Origin: Clostridia bacterium
GTDB lineage: Bacteria; Bacillota_A; Clostridia; Christensenellales; Aristaeellaceae
Length of the DNA stretch: 60,984 nt
Assembly (NCBI GenBank): GCA_017432405.1
Contig: JAFRJF010000102.1
Location: forward strand, 1 to 60,984
Direction: 5' to 3'
Within the stretch, counting starts at the first letter, position 1; each line of letters begins with the position of its first letter. Below are positions 1 to 10,245 of the stretch, piece after piece. A program made the position numbers and the translations under genes. The notes under the pieces were generated by a model. The model was not told the origin of the DNA, made no database searches, and saw only the letters and a list, made by a program, of their open reading frames with translations.

Positions 1-818
1 AGGTTCGACTTCGGGCTCGGCTTCCGGTTCAACCTCAGGCTCAGCTTCCGGTTCCTGCTCAGGTTCGACTTCGGGCTCAGCTTCCGGTTCAACCTCCGGC
101 TCGACTTCCGGCTCCTGTATCTGTTCGACCTCAGGCTCAGCTTCCGGCTCCTGCTCAGGTTCGACTTCGGGCTCGGCTTCCGGGTCAACCTCCGGCTCGA
201 CTTCCGGCTCCTGTATCTGTTCGACCTCCGGCTCGACTTCCGGCTCAGCTTCCGGTTCCTGTATCTGTTCGACCTCCGGCTCAGCTTCCAGCCCCTGCTC
301 AGGTTCGACTTCCGCCTCGGCTTCCGGCTCTTGCTCAGGTTCGACTTCCGGCTCGGCTTCCGGTTCAACCTCCGGCTCCTGCTCGGGTTCGACTTCCGGT
401 TCGACTTCCGGCTCAACCTCCGGCTCGACTTCCGGCTCCTGCTCGGGTTCGGCTTCCGGCTCAACCTCCGGCTCCTGCTCGGGTTCGACTTCCGGCTCAA
501 CCTCCGGCTCGACTTCCGGCTCAACCTCCGGTTCAACCTCCGGCTCGGCTTCCGGCTCCTGTATCTGTTCGACCTCCGGCTCTACTTCGGGTTCAGCCTC
601 CGGCTCCTGTACCTGTTCTACCTCCGGCTCAGCTCCCGGCTCCTGCTCAGGTTCGACTTCCGCCTCGGTTTCCGGCTCGACTTCAGGCTCGGCTTCCGGC
701 TCCTGTATCTGTTCGACCTCCGGCTCACCTTCGGGCTCAACCACAGGCTCGGCTTCAGGCTCGGCTTCCGTTTCAACCTCCGGCTCGACTTCAGGCTCGG
801 CTTCCGGCTCAGCTTCTG
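1..818 (-). repeat. Degenerate 6-bp-unit coding repeat (Pro-Glu/Val-Glu/Ala-Glu)
   Basis: On the plus strand the stretch is a tandem of CCGGCT/CGACTT/CAACCT-like hexamers. Read on the minus strand it encodes alternating Pro-Glu with Val-Glu, Ala-Glu or Gln-Glu dipeptides. A longer period is visible because a block containing VEQIQ recurs about every 30-70 residues, suggesting growth by unequal recombination. Confidence 0.9.
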
Positions 819-1950
819 CAACAGGCGTCTGCACCTGTTCCATCTCAAGATCGACGCCGACATCAATGCCGAGCGCTTCATTCAATCCGGACACTTCGAC
901 CAGATCCCCGGACGAAGCATCCTCCAAACCGTCGTCATTGATGTCAGGTATTTCCATAGAACCGTCGAAAACATCGCTTTCGGCTTGATCCGTTCCTGAC
1001 GCCCTGCCGTTTTGCAAAACGATGGTATAGGATTTGGCGCCCGTAAACACGGCAAGCTCGATCTCCTTGAAGCTCCGAACCACCGTGAGCCGATAATCCT
1101 TCTTTCCCTTTTCAATGGTCAGGCAACGTCCTTCGTTCCCGCTGTGCTCGATCACGCCCAGATCCACGATGTCGCTGATCTTAACGGGCAGGCCGGCACG
1201 CTTGAGCAGCGCGCTGAGGCGTATCCTCGAAGCGGTGTTGCTGAGGTCGCAACTAAAGAGCGGGCCAAAGCCGTCTGGGTTCTCCGAAAGCGCCTTGGCC
1301 GCCTTGGCCACATCCTCCACCGTCAGGGTCGGATCGTTGACCAGTCTGAGGGTGAACACGCCGTCCACCGTGTAGACCGTCAGCCTCGCCTCCGCGAAGA
1401 GGGGCTTCATGACGATGAGATAATCGTCCTCCACTTCGGCAACCGCCACAAACAGGGACATGTCGATGCCCGTATTGACGCTGTCGTTCTGCAGGGTGAC
1501 GCTTTGGATATCCTTCAACCGCCTGACGGGCAGCTCCAGTTTCACAATGAGATCACTGAGCAGCAGCCTGGTTTCGTCCTCCAGTCGATAGGCATAGGTC
1601 TTTCCCTCTCCCGCCGCATTTGACGTGAGATGGTTCGAAAGTGAAAGATCGCCCAGCTCGAGGGATTCGTCATACGCATCCGCCAGCGAGGTGTCCGGCT
1701 CCAGGTCCTCGGCAAACGCAAACGAATCGGGATTGATCTCCAGGATCTCAGCCGACGCCAGTCGGTTTTGTATGGCGTTGATGTCGTCCGCCACAAGGCC
1801 GAGGGTATTGGACATCAGGCACACGACCACAAGCAAGCTGAACAGCCGCTTCGCAAAACGCCTGTTGACCCATCCCTGCCATAGCCCGCGCCGCCGCGAT
1901 TCCAGGTCCCGCGACGCCCGGCTCGATTCTATATTTCGATAGTCCTTCAT
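1..1950 (-). CDS. Surface/secreted protein with long acidic Pro-Glu repeat (3' partial)
   Basis: An open frame of 650 codons starts at the ATG at 1948-1950 (GGAGGT upstream) and leaves the window at base 1 without a stop, so the C-terminus is missing. Residues 1-31 are basic, and residues about 33-52 form a hydrophobic segment ([18 protein letters not shown]), which suggests a signal-anchor and export. Residues 55-375 look globular, and I do not recognise the family. From about residue 378 (base 818) to the edge the protein is an almost pure repeat of [13 protein letters not shown] units, interrupted at intervals by VEQIQ or VEQVQ. Such acidic proline-rich stretches usually act as extended stalks through the wall. 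The coding repeat also produces long false frames on the other strand. The ORF is certain; its role is inference. Confidence 0.8.
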   Translation of the reverse strand, partial: MKDYRNIESSRASRDLESRRRGLWQGWVNRRFAKRLFSLLVVVCLMSNTLGLVADDINAIQNRLASAEILEINPDSFAFAEDLEPDTSLADAYDESLELGDLSLSNHLTSNAAGEGKTYAYRLEDETRLLLSDLIVKLELPVRRLKDIQSVTLQNDSVNTGIDMSLFVAVAEVEDDYLIVMKPLFAEARLTVYTVDGVFTLRLVNDPTLTVEDVAKAAKALSENPDGFGPLFSCDLSNTASRIRLSALLKRAGLPVKISDIVDLGVIEHSGNEGRCLTIEKGKKDYRLTVVRSFKEIELAVFTGAKSYTIVLQNGRASGTDQAESDVFDGSMEIPDINDDGLEDASSGDLVEVSGLNEALGIDVGVDLEMEQVQTPVAEAEPEAEPEVEPEVETEAEPEAEPVVEPEGEPEVEQIQEPEAEPEVEPETEAEVEPEQEPGAEPEVEQVQEPEAEPEVEPEVEQIQEPEAEPEVEPEVEPEVEPEVEPEVEPEQEPEVEPEAEPEQEPEVEPEVEPEVEPEVEPEQEPEVEPEAEPEVEPEQEPEAEAEVEPEQGLEAEPEVEQIQEPEAEPEVEPEVEQIQEPEVEPEVDPEAEPEVEPEQEPEAEPEVEQIQEPEVEPEVEPEAEPEVEPEQEPEAEPEVEPEAEPEVEP

Positions 1951-2146
1951 TTGGTCTACCTCCGAAAAGCAGAAGCCATTTTTATACGGCAAACTCCGCC
2001 TGCATCATTTTATCTGCAGACGGAAACCCATTATTCCGTTTCTCCAACCCGATTCCGGAGAAAATGAATCCCGGCGAAAACGGTTGAAAACCAACAAGGA
2101 TGTGATATAAACCGACTGCAATAATCGATTCTATTAATCCACACTT

Positions 2147-2176
2147 ATTATATCACGGAGTAGGGCAAAAAGTCCA
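2147..2176 (-). promoter_or_regulatory. Likely sigma-A promoter of the acidic-repeat protein gene
   Basis: On the minus strand TGGACT (2171-2176) is followed after 18 bp by a perfect TATAAT (2147-2152). The leader to the ATG at 1950 would be about 190 nt. Nothing else was recognised in 1951-2253. Confidence 0.55.
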
Positions 2177-2253
2177 TATCCAAAGCCCCAAAATTCGCGG
2201 TTTGCCAAAGTTTTTTTACAATGAAACTATTTGAAGAAACAGAAAGCTCCAAA

Positions 2254-2301
2254 GAACAAGCGGTGTTCATATGATCTCTGTCATTTGAACACCGCTTGTT
2301 C
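2254..2301 (-). terminator. Hairpin after the neuD-like gene
   Basis: Perfect 16-bp arms (2254-2269 and 2286-2301) around a 16-nt loop begin 11 bp past the stop of the acetyltransferase gene. The T-tract on the minus strand is weak (TTT, then mixed bases), so this could be a terminator or a dispersed palindrome. Confidence 0.6.
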
Positions 2302-2311
2302 ATCAAAATGC

Positions 2312-2794
2312 TCATCCGATGACTGCGCCGGGGGCGACCTTTCCGCCCGCCCTTTTCCCGGCAGGGACGACGGCGCCCGCGTTGACGTGGCTGAAATCGT
2401 CGATCGTGGCATCATGGTCGACCAGCGCGCCTATGGACAGTATGCAGCCCTTCCCCACACTCGCGTTGGTGTTGACCACTGCCCCGGGAAGGACAATGCT
2501 TCCCTCGCCCAGGGTCGCGGAGGGCGCGACGAAGGCCCTCGGGTGGACGAGGGTCGCGATGGGGGCGTCGACCGCCTGCAGGCGCTGTATAAGCGTCCGG
2601 CGCAGGTCATTGTTGCCGATGCTGACGATCACGCCGTCATAGCCGCCTGCCAGCGCCTCGGCCCGGTCCGTCGTGCCGACGGCGCAGGGGTTGCGGTCGT
2701 CCAGGAAGTCCACCCGGTCATAGCCGCAGGCCATGGCGACCTCGGCCAGCACCTGCCCGTGACCGCCTGCGCCGATGATCAGCAGCTTTTTCAT
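2312..2794 (-). CDS. NeuD/PglD-family sugar O- or N-acetyltransferase, C-terminally short
   Basis: 160 residues. The N-terminal part is the Rossmann-like PglD domain (KKLLIIGAGGHGQVLAEVA) that binds the UDP-sugar, followed by left-handed beta-helix hexapeptide repeats (SATLGEGSIVLPGAVV, ASVGKGCILSIGALVDHDA). Family members acetylate an amino or hydroxyl group on a sugar nucleotide using acetyl-CoA; the conserved His in VDHDA is the likely catalytic base. The family is usually about 200-215 residues and ends in further coils plus a VVGNPAK-type tail. This one stops in the middle of a coil (KVAPGAVIG) just before a hairpin, so about 40 residues are missing. ATG at 2794 was chosen over GTG at 2800 because the GGGGGTG ribosome site overlaps the latter. 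Last gene of the sugar-nucleotide cluster. Confidence 0.8.
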   Translation of the reverse strand: MKKLLIIGAGGHGQVLAEVAMACGYDRVDFLDDRNPCAVGTTDRAEALAGGYDGVIVSIGNNDLRRTLIQRLQAVDAPIATLVHPRAFVAPSATLGEGSIVLPGAVVNTNASVGKGCILSIGALVDHDATIDDFSHVNAGAVVPAGKRAGGKVAPGAVIG

Positions 2795-2806
2795 AGGCAC
2801 CCCCGC

Positions 2807-3727
2807 TCACCCCGCCTTGATCGGGCCGACCTCGATCCTCGCGCCGCGCATAGACTTGACCTCATACCGGTCAGAGAGCACGGCCACGCACTCCTGGAGG
2901 TTGGAAAACTCGCGATCTACGCCGTCCACCGTCACCGTCACAGGCCCTTCCACAAGACCCAGCAGCGCGCTCAGCGGCATCTTGCCGGGCAGGTCGCTGA
3001 GATATTCGAGGTAATCCCTGACCGGCACGTCCTTCGCCGACCGGCGGATCTCTTCACGCTTTTCCGGGCTCAGGCTCTCGTCGGCGATGAACACGATGCT
3101 GATGCCCTGGTACTGGATCTGCGCCGGGATGGAGCCGTAATCGACGATCGGAATGCCGTCCATCGTCTTTCCGCTGTGCTCGCCGACGATCACCACCACC
3201 TGGAACGGGGAATTATCCTCCAAATAGCGGATGAATTCCTTTCCAGTATCCCCGGAGCCCACCACCATGGCCGGAATCGTCCACGAGCGGATCTTTTCAC
3301 CCCGCTGCTTGTGTATGTGCAGGAACCGATAGGCGAAGCGAATCATGGCGGTCATCAGGAATTGCAGGAAGGCGCCGATGAGATAATAGCTGGTCGGCAT
3401 GCTGTGCACAAACCACTTCGTGCCAAAGACGTGAATCGCTGCGGTGATGGCATTGGCCACTATGATCCGGTTCATATCGTCCAGCCCCGCGTAGCGCCAC
3501 ATGCCGTTGTAAAGCCCGCAGGCATAGAACACGATCAGGCAGAGCACGGTATAGTACGGCGTAAACTGCAGGTAGTACTCCCTGAAATCGCCGATGCCCG
3601 AGGTGAACCTGAAGTGCACGTAGAATCGGATCAGCAGGGCCAGCAGATAGGCCCCGTTGACGGCGATGATATCCAGCAGCACGATCCACAGATCGGAGCG
3701 CAAGCGCTTCTTAATGTTCTCCATCAT
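2807..3727 (-). CDS. CapD/FlaA1-like membrane protein without the dehydratase domain
   Basis: 306 residues. Four hydrophobic segments (WIVLLDIIAVNGAYLLALLI, then YYTVLCLIVFYACGLY, a third around ANAITAAIHVF and a fourth around YYLIGAFLQFLMTAMI) precede a Rossmann-type nucleotide/CoA-binding domain (IPAMVVGSGDTGKEFIRYL). This is the N-terminal half of polysaccharide-biosynthesis 4,6-dehydratases such as CapD. Those enzymes run to about 600 residues and carry a C-terminal SDR dehydratase domain, which is absent here. The last ~100 residues are not the SDR domain. It may act as a membrane sensor or scaffold for capsule sugar synthesis (inference). The start at 3727 or 3724 lies downstream of a good promoter at 3764-3792, so a longer frame from 3775 is unlikely. 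It sits upstream of neuD. Confidence 0.75.
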   Translation of the reverse strand: MMENIKKRLRSDLWIVLLDIIAVNGAYLLALLIRFYVHFRFTSGIGDFREYYLQFTPYYTVLCLIVFYACGLYNGMWRYAGLDDMNRIIVANAITAAIHVFGTKWFVHSMPTSYYLIGAFLQFLMTAMIRFAYRFLHIHKQRGEKIRSWTIPAMVVGSGDTGKEFIRYLEDNSPFQVVVIVGEHSGKTMDGIPIVDYGSIPAQIQYQGISIVFIADESLSPEKREEIRRSAKDVPVRDYLEYLSDLPGKMPLSALLGLVEGPVTVTVDGVDREFSNLQECVAVLSDRYEVKSMRGARIEVGPIKAG

Positions 3728-3763
3728 AGCAATTCTTCTCCATAATGGGTTTTCCTCGATGCT

Positions 3764-3792
3764 ATCATACCACAAACGAAGCGCAATGTCTA
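3764..3792 (-). promoter_or_regulatory. Internal promoter of the sugar-nucleotide cluster
   Basis: On the minus strand TAGACA (3787-3792), a 17-bp spacer, and TATGAT (3764-3769) with an extended -10 TG. Transcription would begin near 3757, placing the coding start of the CapD-like gene at 3727/3724. Confidence 0.7.
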
Positions 3793-3812
3793 CTGTACTG
3801 CTGAGACGAAAT

Positions 3813-4550
3813 TTAGGCTTTCACACCCCTATAGCTTTTTCGAATCTTCTCATAGCTTTCAAGATTGCCGATATCATAGCGGCTTCCGGGCATTGGCCAG
3901 GCCTTCATCGCCGTCTGCCTGGAGAGCCACGCCGCGAAGCTCCCCGGCGCGTCATAGCCGCAGCCCGCCGCCAGGGCTTCCGGAATCCTTCGGAGATCCT
4001 GCGCCTTATAGAAATAAAAGGGCGGTACCGCGAGGTTGCTCCTGGGTTCTTTGGGCTTCTCCTCGTAGGAGGTGATCCTGTTCTCCCCGTCCACCGAGAT
4101 GATGGCCGTGCGCTGCTGCTTCGCCAGGTCGTTCTCCTCGTAGCACATGATGCAGGAGCAATCGTTTTCAATGCCAAAGCGGATAAACGGCACCAGGCTG
4201 AAGTCCAGCACATTATCGCCCGCGATGACCAGCATGTCGTCGCGTATGTTCTGCGCTTCAACGGCGAACTGGATGTCCTTCACCGCTCCAAGCCGGGTAT
4301 CGTTGGTGGACGTGCCGTCGTCCACGACGGTGATGGGCTTATCACTCGTCCTGGCCCATTCCCGAAAGCAGTCGGCGAACTTGTGATTGCTGATGACCAC
4401 ATACTCGTCCACCAGGGCGGAAGTGTGGATGTCGTCGATGAGCCAGTCCAGTATGGCCTTCCGGCCCACCTTCAAAAGCGGCTTGGGGAAATTCTCCGTC
4501 AGGGGATACAGGCGGGTCGCGTAGCCCGCGGCCAGTATGATCGTCTTCAT
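3813..4550 (-). CDS. Sugar-1-phosphate nucleotidyltransferase
   Basis: 245 residues starting at MKTIILAAGYATRLYPLTEN, with the nucleotide-binding signature LAAGYATRLYPLTENFPKPLL of RmlA/GalU-type enzymes; the acidic metal site follows at LVIAGDNVLDFS. It joins a sugar-1-phosphate to an NTP to give an NDP-sugar and pyrophosphate. The C-terminal YDIGNLESYEKIRK is typical of the family. The ATG overlaps the stop of the upstream kinase gene by four bases (ATGA), so the two are translationally coupled. The natural substrate is presumably the sugar-1-phosphate made by that kinase. Confidence 0.88.
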   Translation of the reverse strand: MKTIILAAGYATRLYPLTENFPKPLLKVGRKAILDWLIDDIHTSALVDEYVVISNHKFADCFREWARTSDKPITVVDDGTSTNDTRLGAVKDIQFAVEAQNIRDDMLVIAGDNVLDFSLVPFIRFGIENDCSCIMCYEENDLAKQQRTAIISVDGENRITSYEEKPKEPRSNLAVPPFYFYKAQDLRRIPEALAAGCGYDAPGSFAAWLSRQTAMKAWPMPGSRYDIGNLESYEKIRKSYRGVKA

Positions 4551-5719
4551 AGCTTCACCCCGTCCGCGCTGTCGCAGAGATGGAAGCTGTACTTCCCCTC
4601 CAGGTGGGGGTACGCCTTCAGGTATTTTTCCGTCACGGTCCGCTCGACGTCCTCCGCCTTGTCCGGGTCGATCAGCGCCATGCAGCAGCCCTTGAAGCCC
4701 GCCCCGGAGAAGCGCCCGCCGTAGATGCCGTCGGTGGCGGTCATGATGTCGTACATCGTGATCAGCTCCGGGCAGCCGCACTCATAGTTCTCCACGCTGC
4801 TCCTGCCGCTCTCGAAGATCAGCCGGCCATAGGCGTCCAGGTCGCCCCTGCGCCAGGCCTCCGCGCCGGCCTCGGCCCGGGCGATCTCGTTGAAATAGTG
4901 GGTCGCCCGCTTGCGGAAGCTGTCCGGCAGGCGATCCTTGTAGGCCTCGAACACCTCCACTGGAACGTCCCTCAGCCGGGTATCCACAAACTTGCCGTAT
5001 TCCATGCCGGCCCAGGCGAGCAGGCTGTAGGCCGCCGCCTTGCACTCGTCCTGGCGCAGGTTGTAGGCGCTGGTGGCCAGCGAGCGCTCCAGGCCGCTGA
5101 AGAGCACGGCGATCCGGAAGGGCTTCATGGCGGGATTCATCGGGATCAGCTCATAGCTGTCGTCCCGGCAATCCATGTACAGCAGCTGATCCTTCCGGCA
5201 CAGCACCTCGCAGCTCTGGTCCAGCTTGCCGCAGTTGACGCCCACATAGCGATTCTCGGCGGCCTTGGCCATCATGATGGTCTCCCAATCCCCCAGCGCG
5301 ATGCCGTTGACCCGTGCCAGGGCAGACAGGAAGGCGATGATGACTGCCGCCGAGGAGCTCAGACCGCCCACGGGCAGCGTGCCTTCGATCACCGCAGACA
5401 GGCCTACGCGCAGCGGATACTTCTCTGCCAGCATCTCCGCCGCCCCGCGCATGTGGTCCGCCCAGTCCCCCACCTTCTGCTCGGGAATGCCGTTGACATG
5501 GAACTGCGCCCGCTTCGGGAAATTCAGGCTCTTCAGCTCCACCACGCCGTTGCGCTTGGGCGAAAAGGCGATGTGGACGCCTTTGTCCAGGGCCAGCCCG
5601 TTGATCTTGCCGTACTGGTGGTCGATGTGGGCCCCCAGCGGGGATATGCGATAGGGGCAAAAGGCGATGCCGTCCGGATCGCGGTTGTATATCTCTTGGA
5701 AAACTTCTTCACAGCGCAT
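4547..5719 (-). CDS. GHMP kinase of the galactokinase/galacturonokinase type
   Basis: 390 residues with a GHMP ATP-binding loop PVGGLSSSAAV and a C-terminal GHMP motif GGRFSGAGFKGCCMAL. Galactokinases carry a GEHTDY-type signature for substrate recognition. Here the N-terminal motif reads RISPLGAHIDHQYG, lacking that Glu and closely resembling plant galacturonokinase. It probably phosphorylates C1 of galacturonate or a related sugar (inference); galactose cannot be excluded. GGAGGG lies eight bases before the ATG. The gene follows the dehydrogenase gene by 3 bp and overlaps the nucleotidyltransferase gene, so the three form one operon in which a kinase and a nucleotidyltransferase could salvage a sugar to its NDP form. 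Confidence 0.8.
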   Translation of the reverse strand: MRCEEVFQEIYNRDPDGIAFCPYRISPLGAHIDHQYGKINGLALDKGVHIAFSPKRNGVVELKSLNFPKRAQFHVNGIPEQKVGDWADHMRGAAEMLAEKYPLRVGLSAVIEGTLPVGGLSSSAAVIIAFLSALARVNGIALGDWETIMMAKAAENRYVGVNCGKLDQSCEVLCRKDQLLYMDCRDDSYELIPMNPAMKPFRIAVLFSGLERSLATSAYNLRQDECKAAAYSLLAWAGMEYGKFVDTRLRDVPVEVFEAYKDRLPDSFRKRATHYFNEIARAEAGAEAWRRGDLDAYGRLIFESGRSSVENYECGCPELITMYDIMTATDGIYGGRFSGAGFKGCCMALIDPDKAEDVERTVTEKYLKAYPHLEGKYSFHLCDSADGVKL

Positions 5720-5722
5720 GTA

Positions 5723-7216
5723 TTAATCCCTCCTGAACAGGTCGCGGGTGTAGACCTTCTCCTTCACGTCGTCCAGCGTCACATCGTAGCGGTTGGCGAT
5801 GATGCAGCCGCACATCCGCTTGAATTTCTCGATGTCGTTGACCACCAGGGAGCCAAAGAAGGTGCTGCCGTCCTCCAGGGTCGGCTCGTAGATCACCACG
5901 GTGGCGCCCTTGGCCTTGATCCGCTTCATGACGCCCTGTATCGAGGACTGGCGGAAGTTGTCTGAATTCGACTTCATGGTCAGCCGGTACACCCCGACCA
6001 CGAGCGCTTTCTGGTAGTGCTCCCGCGCCGCCGACCAGGATTCGCTGTTGCCGTAGGCCCCGGCGATCTCCAGCACCCGGTCGGCAATGAAATTCTTGCG
6101 GGTCCGGTTGGATTCGACGATGGCCTGGATCAGATTCTCCGGCACATCCCGGTAGTTGGCCAGCAGCTGCTTCGTGTCCTTCGGCAGACAATAGCCGCCA
6201 TAGCCGAAGGAGGGATTGTTGTAATAGTCCCCCACCCGAGGATCGAGACACACGCCTTTGATGATCGGCGCGGTCTGCAGCCCCTTAACCTCGGCATAGG
6301 TGTCCAGCTCGTTGAAGAAGCTGACGCGCAGCGCCAGATAGGTATTCACGAACAGCTTTGTGGCCTCCGCCTCCGTGGTCTGCATGAACAGCGTCGGTAT
6401 GTCGGTCTTTATGGCGCCCTGCTGCAGCAGCGCCGCGAACCGCTCCGCCGCGGGCCTGTTTGCGTCGTCCGAACCCACGATGATCCGGTTGGGATACAGG
6501 TTGTCGTAGAGCGCCTTGGACTCCCGCAAAAATTCCGGGCTGAAGATGATGTTGTCCATGCCCAGCTTTTCGCGAACCGCCGCGGTATAGCCCACGGGAA
6601 TCGTCGACTTGATCACGACGGTGGGCTTATTATCACGGACGGACGTCGCGTCCCTGACAAGCGTCAGAACGGCTTCCACCGCAGAGCAATCGAAGAAGTT
6701 GGTCTTCGGATCGTAGTTGGTGGGGGCGGCCACGATGACGAAGTCCGCGTCGGCATAGGCCGCCGCCCCGTCCGTGGTGGCGGTGAGGCTCAGCCCCCTG
6801 GCCTCATGCTCCGCCAGGTAACGCTCGATGTACTCGTCACGGATCGGGCTTTCCCAGGCGTTGATCCTTTCGACCTTCTCCGGCACGATGTCCACGGCGG
6901 TCACGTCGTTGTGCTGGGAGAGCAGCACCGCCAGGGACAGGCCCACGTAGCCCGTCCCCGCCACGGCGATCCGCTGGCGTTCCACCGCCGCAGCCGGGGC
7001 CGTTTCGTCCACGATGACATCCGACGGGGCAAAGCCCAGCGCCTCGGACAGCGCGAGCAGCTGGTCCACGGAAGGGCTGTAATCCTGCGCTTCGAGCCGC
7101 GACAATATGGAGCGGTTGATGTCCGTCATCCGGGAAAGCGCCGCCTGGGACAGCTTCAGTGCCTTTCTGCGACTGATCACCGTCTCCGCAAGGCGTTTGA
7201 GTGACAGGCGTTTCAT
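5723..7216 (-). CDS. HTH (XRE)-UDP-sugar 6-dehydrogenase fusion
   Basis: 497 residues. Residues about 8-68 form an XRE/Cro-type helix-turn-helix ([20 protein letters not shown] is the core). From residue about 80 the protein is a complete UDP-glucose/UDP-ManNAc-type dehydrogenase: dinucleotide-binding [24 protein letters not shown], and the catalytic-cysteine motif [12 protein letters not shown]. The enzyme oxidises C6 of a UDP-sugar with two NAD+ to a uronic acid. ATG at 7216 was preferred to 7222 because AGGAGG is seven bases upstream of the former. The fused DNA-binding domain suggests an enzyme that senses substrate or NAD and controls its own operon (inference). Operator-like TTTGAC sites lie just upstream. 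Confidence 0.87.
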   Translation of the reverse strand: MKRLSLKRLAETVISRRKALKLSQAALSRMTDINRSILSRLEAQDYSPSVDQLLALSEALGFAPSDVIVDETAPAAAVERQRIAVAGTGYVGLSLAVLLSQHNDVTAVDIVPEKVERINAWESPIRDEYIERYLAEHEARGLSLTATTDGAAAYADADFVIVAAPTNYDPKTNFFDCSAVEAVLTLVRDATSVRDNKPTVVIKSTIPVGYTAAVREKLGMDNIIFSPEFLRESKALYDNLYPNRIIVGSDDANRPAAERFAALLQQGAIKTDIPTLFMQTTEAEATKLFVNTYLALRVSFFNELDTYAEVKGLQTAPIIKGVCLDPRVGDYYNNPSFGYGGYCLPKDTKQLLANYRDVPENLIQAIVESNRTRKNFIADRVLEIAGAYGNSESWSAAREHYQKALVVGVYRLTMKSNSDNFRQSSIQGVMKRIKAKGATVVIYEPTLEDGSTFFGSLVVNDIEKFKRMCGCIIANRYDVTLDDVKEKVYTRDLFRRD

Positions 7217-7240
7217 GATCATCCTCCTGAATAATAGTTG

Positions 7241-7265
7241 CTGACAGCGTCAAATCTGTCAAATC
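7241..7265 (-). promoter_or_regulatory. TTTGAC half-sites in the leader of the HTH-dehydrogenase gene
   Basis: On the minus strand the leader carries TTTGACAGATTTGACGCTG, that is two direct TTTGAC half-sites. The same 9-mer TTTGACGCT occurs in the large palindrome at 7353-7391. These lie between the likely promoter (TTGCTT at 7300-7305, 17 bp, TAATAT at 7277-7282) and the start codon. Confidence 0.45.
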
Positions 7266-7352
7266 ATAACGCCTCTATATTATCAGCAAGCCGCGTTGAA
7301 AGCAAGGGCAAAGGCTTTCTCATCCGCGTTAAATTTGATACGAAGGGTATTT

Positions 7353-7391
7353 TTTTGCACGTTTGACGCTAATAGTGTCAAACGTGCAAAA
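7353..7391. promoter_or_regulatory. Perfect 15-bp inverted repeat, candidate operator
   Basis: Arms TTTTGCACGTTTGAC (7353-7367) and GTCAAACGTGCAAAA (7377-7391) surround GCTAATAGT. Neither strand has a T-run after the second arm, so it is not a standard terminator for cbiK. It shares TTTGACGCT with the half-sites nearer the dehydrogenase gene and is probably bound by the fused HTH protein (inference). Confidence 0.5.
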
Positions 7392-7485
7392 TCATTTGTC
7401 GCCAGTGGCAACAAGGCATCCCGGAAATCTCTGCGCCTTTCCATGGCTGCGACGGCCATGCCCGCACAGGCCGCAATTGAAACGA

Positions 7486-8223
7486 TCAGCCCTTCATTGC
7501 CGCCCCGGCCTTTTCCACAAACCGACGCTGTACGCTCTCCAGCGCGCCCAGGCCCGTCAGTCGGGTGCGGACGTCGAAGCCCCTGGACAGCAGTATGCTC
7601 TTCCAGGAGTCGGGCGTGTCTCCCGCCAGGTCGTTCCTGGCGTGGTCCCCGGCCACCAGCATCAGCGGCATCAGCGTGAGCGCCTTGCCCGGCACGGCTT
7701 CCAGCGCGTCCAGTATGCCGTCCAGGGCGTGACGCCCCTCCACGCAGGCCAGCTTCACCCGATCGGTCAAAACCGTCCTCAGCCGGGCGTAGGTCTCGTC
7801 GGCCACATGGTCGGTGCCGTGGCCCATCACCAGCAGCGTGCGGCCCTCCTCGGCGGCAATGCTGTCCAGCAATCCTGCCATCCACTCCAAGTCCGCTTCG
7901 GTATCCAGCAGCGGCGCGGATACGGGCAGGTCACCCGCAACGGCGAGCACCCGTTCGTACTCCTGGCCCCGGATCATGTGCGTGGGCACGAAAACAATCG
8001 CCTCGCAACCCTCCCCGCGCAGGCGAGAGAGCGCCTCCGCCTCGTTTTCCACCGCCTCGCCCCGCTCCGCCAGCCTGCGGGCGATGATCCGCGAGGTCCA
8101 CGCCCTGTGAATCTCCCGGTCCGGAAAAGCCTTGGCCAATGCCCGCTCCACCGGGCGAATGCAGCTTTCCTCGGCATCCGCATGGGTGGTACCGAAGCTG
8201 ACGACGATGATCGCTTTTTTCAT
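7486..8223 (-). CDS. cbiK: Anaerobic sirohydrochlorin cobaltochelatase CbiK
   Basis: 245 residues. KKAIIVVSFGTTHADAEESC at the N-terminus, LLVMGHGTDHVAD with the first catalytic His, and LMPLMLVAGDHARNDLAGD with the second are the landmarks of CbiK. It inserts Co2+ into sirohydrochlorin in the oxygen-independent cobalamin pathway. GGAGGA lies seven bases before the ATG. No other cobalamin gene is nearby, so it may serve corrinoid remodelling or load another metal. It follows recG by 21 bp on the same strand and may be cotranscribed with it. Confidence 0.9.
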   Translation of the reverse strand: MKKAIIVVSFGTTHADAEESCIRPVERALAKAFPDREIHRAWTSRIIARRLAERGEAVENEAEALSRLRGEGCEAIVFVPTHMIRGQEYERVLAVAGDLPVSAPLLDTEADLEWMAGLLDSIAAEEGRTLLVMGHGTDHVADETYARLRTVLTDRVKLACVEGRHALDGILDALEAVPGKALTLMPLMLVAGDHARNDLAGDTPDSWKSILLSRGFDVRTRLTGLGALESVQRRFVEKAGAAMKG

Positions 8224-8244
8224 TCGTATTTCCTCCGTATGCTG

Positions 8245-10245
<2,001 letters not shown>

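Noticed and set aside
1..818. CRISPR array
   Set aside because: The repeat is a short coding hexamer without unique spacers; no cas genes are present.
331..999. 222-codon plus-strand frame rich in Leu/Arg/Phe
   Set aside because: It is the antisense of the Pro-Glu repeat and arises from the hexamer periodicity; the minus frame is continuous, has a ribosome site and an export signal.
2231..3745. 504-codon plus-strand frame
   Set aside because: It lies opposite the CapD-like and NeuD-like genes, which have clear family motifs; long antisense frames are expected at this GC content.
7353..7391. Terminator of cbiK
   Set aside because: No T-run follows the second arm on either strand, and the sequence shares a 9-mer with sites in the downstream leader; an operator fits better.
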